Made by a program: the position numbers and the translations under genes
NCBI RefSeq assembly: GCF_004798865.1
Contig: NW_025336481.1
Location: 31,285,444 to 31,349,443 of the forward strand
Reading direction: 5' to 3'
From: Varanus komodoensis
Lineage: Eukaryota; Chordata; Lepidosauria; Squamata; Varanidae
Length of the DNA: 64,000 bases
Shown: positions 32,110 to 64,000 of the stretch, piece after piece
Position numbering within the stretch: the stretch's first letter is position 1
Layout: every line of letters starts with the position of its first letter
Notes under the pieces: generated by a model
The model's database searches: none
Told to the model about the DNA's origin: nothing
The model's input: the letters and a program-made list of their open reading frames with translations, nothing else

Positions 32110-32640
32110 GTGCCAGCTGAATATTGTCCTCTGTTGGTCTGATTTGGCAACAGTTATCCATCCCTTGGTTACATCATGCATAAATTACTGCAGCATATGC
32201 AGTATGAAGTTACTCTTGAAGAAAGTCCAGAAATTTCACATGGCAAAAAACATTAATTAGTATACAGTGTGCTACACCAACACTGAAATACTTTCATTGG
32301 TTGTCAACTGTATTGGGCGCAATGCTTTTAACCTTTAAAGTTATTGCTTTTAACTTTTAAAGTCCTTAATGGCTTCGAGTCTGTTCTCTGAAAAATTGCC
32401 TGTATTATTACGATTCTGTTTGATCATTGAGTTCTGGAGGAAGGGCACTCCTGAAGACACCACTGGCTGCAGAACCCCTTGGTGGGCACTTTACAGATTC
32501 TGGAAAGCACTTCTTTCAGAATTATTTGACTCCACTGTCTTGGCTTTCAGAAAAGCTGTTCAGACACAGTTGTAACTTAGCTTTTTCTAATAGCTATGTG
32601 CTACTTTAATGTTCTATGTTAATATTTTTAATGACTCAAT
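32110..32640 (+). mobile_element. Degraded L2-type LINE
   Basis: Order of remains: TTACATCATGCATAAATTAC (LDYC-like block), TACTTTCATTGGTTGTCAAC (the LHWLPV motif), TTAAAGTCCTTAATGGCTTC (FKVLNG) and CTTTCAGAAAAGCTGTTCAG (the final LKT region). The order fits the L2 ORF2 C-terminus; the copy is old. Confidence 0.6.
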
Positions 32641-32838
32641 CCCCTTCTTGTATGCACACCTTAATGTGGTAAGGGGACTTAAGAGTGTCAGAGAAGGCAA
32701 GCACAATGTAATCAGGAGGTCACACTCTCAGTAGGATGATCTCTTAGCAGGGACACCCAGGGTGGCATGGTCAAAGCTGGGGCGCTATGCTGAGAGGCAT
32801 TTACCCTCTTCAAGGATAATGGTCACATCAGCAGAAGA

Positions 32839-33000
32839 GAATTATTATTATTTACATTTCTATTCCGCCCCTAGCCAAAGCTCTCTGGGCAGTTCACAAC
32901 GTTAAGTCACCCATCCAGATTTCAACCAGGCCTGACCATGCTTAGCTTCCTAGATTAGGCAGGGTCAGGCACTTCAGGGTAGAATGGACATCTCTGATGG
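32839..33000 (-). mobile_element. 5S-rRNA-derived SINE with L2-like tail
   Basis: On the minus strand, 32990-32906 aligns with most of 5S rRNA: CCATTCTACCCTGAAGTGCC, then TAGGAAGCTAAGCATGGTCA, GGCCTGGTTGAAATCTGGAT, GGGTGAC, compared with 5S CGGAAGCTAAGCAGGGTCGG, then GCCTGGTTAGTACTTGGATG. This covers the internal promoter region. It is followed by AGAGCTTTGGCTAGGGGCGG, then AATAGAAATGTAAATAATAA, the tail type of the L2 copies in this window. It is therefore a 5S-class SINE that borrowed the LINE 3' end. Confidence 0.7.
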
Positions 33001-33039
33001 TGATGGGGGCAGAGAAACTCCTGAAAGGCAGATATTGGC

Positions 33040-34345
33040 CAGCTGCAAAACAAAACAATGCCCCCTTCACTGGAAACTTCAAAATACGTTCCAGTCCCCA
33101 AGAAAGGAGATGCAAAAGAGTGCATATAGGCCATTACACTAATTTCCCATGCAAGCAAAGTGATACTCAAGGTGTTGCAACAAGGAATTCTACTTATGTG
33201 GAACAAGAAAGGTCTGACATTAAAGTTGGATTCTGAAAAGGAAGATATTCTCAAGATCATATTACAAACTTATGTTGGCTGCTGGAGTGTACCAAAGAAT
33301 ATCAAAAGAAGATTATGCTTTATAGACTACAGCAAAGCCTTTGTGTAGATTTCAAGAAGTGGTGGATTGTCCTAAAAGTGTGCCTCAACACTGATGCATA
33401 ACTTGTCTCATGAACAAGAAGTTATTGTTAGGATGCAGAAACAGTGGTTTTCTATATGCAAAGGCACCAGATGGGTATATTTTAGCTCTCTTTTTGTTCC
33501 GTTTGTACACAGACCATATCATAAAGAAAACTGGATTAGGAAGGAGTGAAAGTTGGTGGAGGACAGCTCAGTAATTTATGATATACAGACGACACCATCT
33601 TACTAGCAAAAACCAGCAATGAATAGAAATGAATCCTAATGAAAGTGAAAGAAGAAAGTACAAAAGAAGGACTGCAGCTAAATATTAAGATGGCAAAAAT
33701 TGTACCAATAGAAGAATTACAGAACTTTACTGTCAACAATGAAGAATTTGAAACTATGAAACATTTTGCATAGTTTAACACAGTCATTAATTCAAATGGA
33801 GGCTGTAGCCAAGATATTAGAAAAATATTGAGCCTTCGAAGGACAGCAATGAACTCCAAAAGGTAATCAAGTGTAAGTATCTTTCATTGGAGACAAAGAT
33901 CAAGATCATTTGCACTATTGTATTTCCAATCACTATGCTTGTGAAAGCTACCCAGTGAAGAAAACTGACAGGAAGAAAAATGCATTTCAAACATGGTGCT
34001 AGAGAAGGTTTGCTTTGCAAACATCCTGGGCCAACTGAAACATAAGCAAGTGGGTTCTAGATCAAATCAAGCCAGAACATTCCCTAGAAGCAAAATGACA
34101 AACTGAAGCTGTCATACTTGTGCCACATCATGAGAAGGCAAGACTCAATGGAGAAGACAATCATGTTAAAGAAAGTTGAACGCTGAAGAAGAGGAAGCCC
34201 AAATATGAGGTGGATTGATTCCATAAAGAAAGCTACAGCCTTGAGTTTATAAGAGATGAGCAGAAATGTGAAGGACAGGACATTTTGGAAGGCATTGATT
34301 CAGTGGATTGCCATAAGTTGGAGATGGCTTGATGGCACATAACAC
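33040..34345 (+). mobile_element. Degraded RTE/BovB-like LINE, reverse transcriptase to C-terminus
   Basis: Read in several frames: VPVPKKGDAKE, ISHASKVILKVLQQ, FIDYSKAF, a TKI-like block, then KWVLDQIKPEHSLEAK, KLSYLCHIMRRQDSMEKTIM, NMRWIDSIKKATALSL and VKDRTFWKALIQWIAISW near the end. These follow RTE/BovB order (FGHLMRR ... EKTLMLGK ... MRWLD ... DREAWRA). A Dong/R4-type LINE is the alternative. Numerous breaks show it is long dead. Confidence 0.65.
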
Positions 34346-35281
34346 TTCAATTAAATGATTTTCTTATTTTGCTTTGTTTTAAATGTTTATATACTACCTT
34401 AGTGAGTGAAAGTGGGTGATATGTAAGTGCTGATAATACATAGTACATGATACATAATAAATACTTATAATGTAATTTGCACACAAATATTTAACAAAGG
34501 GGAAATAGAACCAGTGTTACAGCCTCTGGAACAAACATAATTTACTGTTTGGCTATGGAAACAGCATTGTGCAAAGATGTTTCAGATAAACTCAGCACAT
34601 TCCCATCCTTCTCTGTATTTTATCTTCCCTCTGAAAAGATGAGAGTTTCAAAAAAGATGAGAGTTTCAAAAACTCAACTTATGCATCTTTCTGCCTGTGT
34701 AGTGATGCTATGGCTTTCTTTAGCTTTTCCTATCAAGACAGCTGCAAAGGGGAGCTGAGTCAGAACTATCAAGGACAGGGTTTGTTTGGGGGTTTTTTGG
34801 TGGTACTCTGTCCTATCTGAAAACTCCTTTAACAACTTAATTCTTCATCTTTCCTATCTGGACAATACAGATGGCCTAGTCTATAATAAAGTAATATTTA
34901 TCATTTAACTAGTCTCACGCTCAATTGATTTATGCATGAGAAGAATGAAATTTTCACTTCACAATATAATGATTTATGTGTATGCAAAAGAATTTAGTCT
35001 TCAGGGACTATAGTATGCAAGTCTTGGCTTTGGAACACCTATAACAAGCATCTTTTGTTGGGGATTGGAGAATTAAATTATTATGACTGATAGATTTTGT
35101 TATTTTGAACAATAAATTGAGCCATATAATAACTGGTTTAAGTAAGTTTGAACTGAACTGCAATTCAGTGGAAGAATACTAATTGTTGAGGAAAATGCTG
35201 TTTGGTTAAGTATTTCTCAAAACAACCTCTCTCTTTTTGTTTGTGCCTTTGTTTTACAGTACATTGTTGTCAACCATTCAG

Positions 35282-63413
<28,132 letters not shown>

Positions 63414-64000
63414 AAGCAAATAATATAATGTCCTGATGTAAAGAACTGAGAAACAGAATTTAGAATTTGAAACTTTTAAAATGAAATTTTAATCAATTGG
63501 CATAAATAGTCTTAAGATACTGAAGTAAATATTTAAAATGCTGTTTGCTTACTTCATGTGTGCATGTGCATTTCTGTGTGTTCTTAATATGAGAGATATG
63601 TTTAATGAAGGACCGTGTCCCTACCCCTCAAACTTCTAGAAAGAGTAAATCCTAAATAATGACATAATATAGTTTCATAGTATGTTAATTCAATGAATTG
63701 TGGTGGTGAATAAAAGTAAATGTATAAGAGGCTATAATCCTAACCCTAAAGCTGCATGCTTTAAAAATGGCTATGTTTAGGAAATTGATATAAATTTGGA
63801 TATAAACTTCATATAAACAAACCAAGGGTGCAGTCCTTGGGATGCCCATAAGGCCCTTGACTCAGAAATGTGTTGGCATCCAGTGCAGAGCAGCATGAGG
63901 GATAAAGGCAATTTTGCTGATATGGTCCTCCTGCTCTGCCTTTTTGGACATCTAGCAATGGTGCTTTGGAGGGGGAGATGAAGAGACTCAATGGCTTCAG
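63414..64000 (+). other. CAPS2 3' UTR and downstream sequence
   Basis: The 3' UTR probably ends shortly after 63714. The following 270 bases hold no gene that I can support; the minus-strand ORF at 63809-63991 has no recognisable features. Confidence 0.5.
63709..63714 (+). terminator. CAPS2 poly(A) signal
   Basis: Canonical AATAAA about 300 bases after the stop codon, the first such signal in the 3' UTR that I found. Confidence 0.65.

Overview
This window is nuclear DNA from a vertebrate, most likely a squamate reptile. Short coding exons are separated by introns with consensus splice sites, promoters are CpG-rich, and the repeats are a reptile-style mix: L2, CR1 and RTE/BovB-like LINE pieces, a tRNA-derived SINE of squamate type, a 5S-rRNA-derived SINE, and small hAT, Tigger/pogo and Tc1/mariner-like DNA transposons. 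I saw no retroviral or LTR element, CRISPR array or tRNA gene. A 100-N assembly gap lies at 11808-11907. Gene names come from recalled protein families, not a database search.

Layout. (1) 1-7.2 kb: two candidate terminal exons of an unrecognised plus-strand gene (168-342, 526-609), a relic exon of a second GLIPR1-family gene on the minus strand (1283-1378), then repeats and unassigned DNA. (2) 7.2-18.9 kb, minus strand: a complete five-exon GLIPR1-type CAP-domain gene (256 codons plus stop) with a CpG-rich first exon. Its introns hold L2 and CR1 relics, an 850-bp Tigger-like element, a hAT element and a 176-bp tandem duplication. (3) 20.4-28.2 kb, plus strand: a six-exon RIC3-domain gene (about 288 codons), head-to-head with GLIPR1 and with its own CpG-rich promoter. 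(4) 28.2-35.3 kb: intergenic DNA, a CpG island at about 30.5-31.3 kb with a near-perfect RFX X-box (probable CAPS2 promoter), then LINE and SINE relics. (5) 35.3-63.4 kb, plus strand: CAPS2 (calcyphosine 2) with 18 coding exons that join in frame into 613 codons plus stop, followed by a short 3' UTR and a poly(A) signal.

How it fits together. CAPS2 next to GLIPR1-family genes matches the order I recall from human 12q21, so the locus is conserved. A RIC3-domain gene between them is not part of the human arrangement as I remember it and is the most interesting gene-level observation. CAPS2 combines a region resembling a DM10 domain with three EF-hand-like loops, and its likely promoter carries an X-box; together these suggest a ciliary or flagellar role. 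The three genes have no evident shared pathway.

Limits. Exon boundaries were read by eye from splice consensus and reading-frame continuity. Untranslated exons, transcription starts and repeat edges are approximate, and repeat families were assigned by remembered sequence features.
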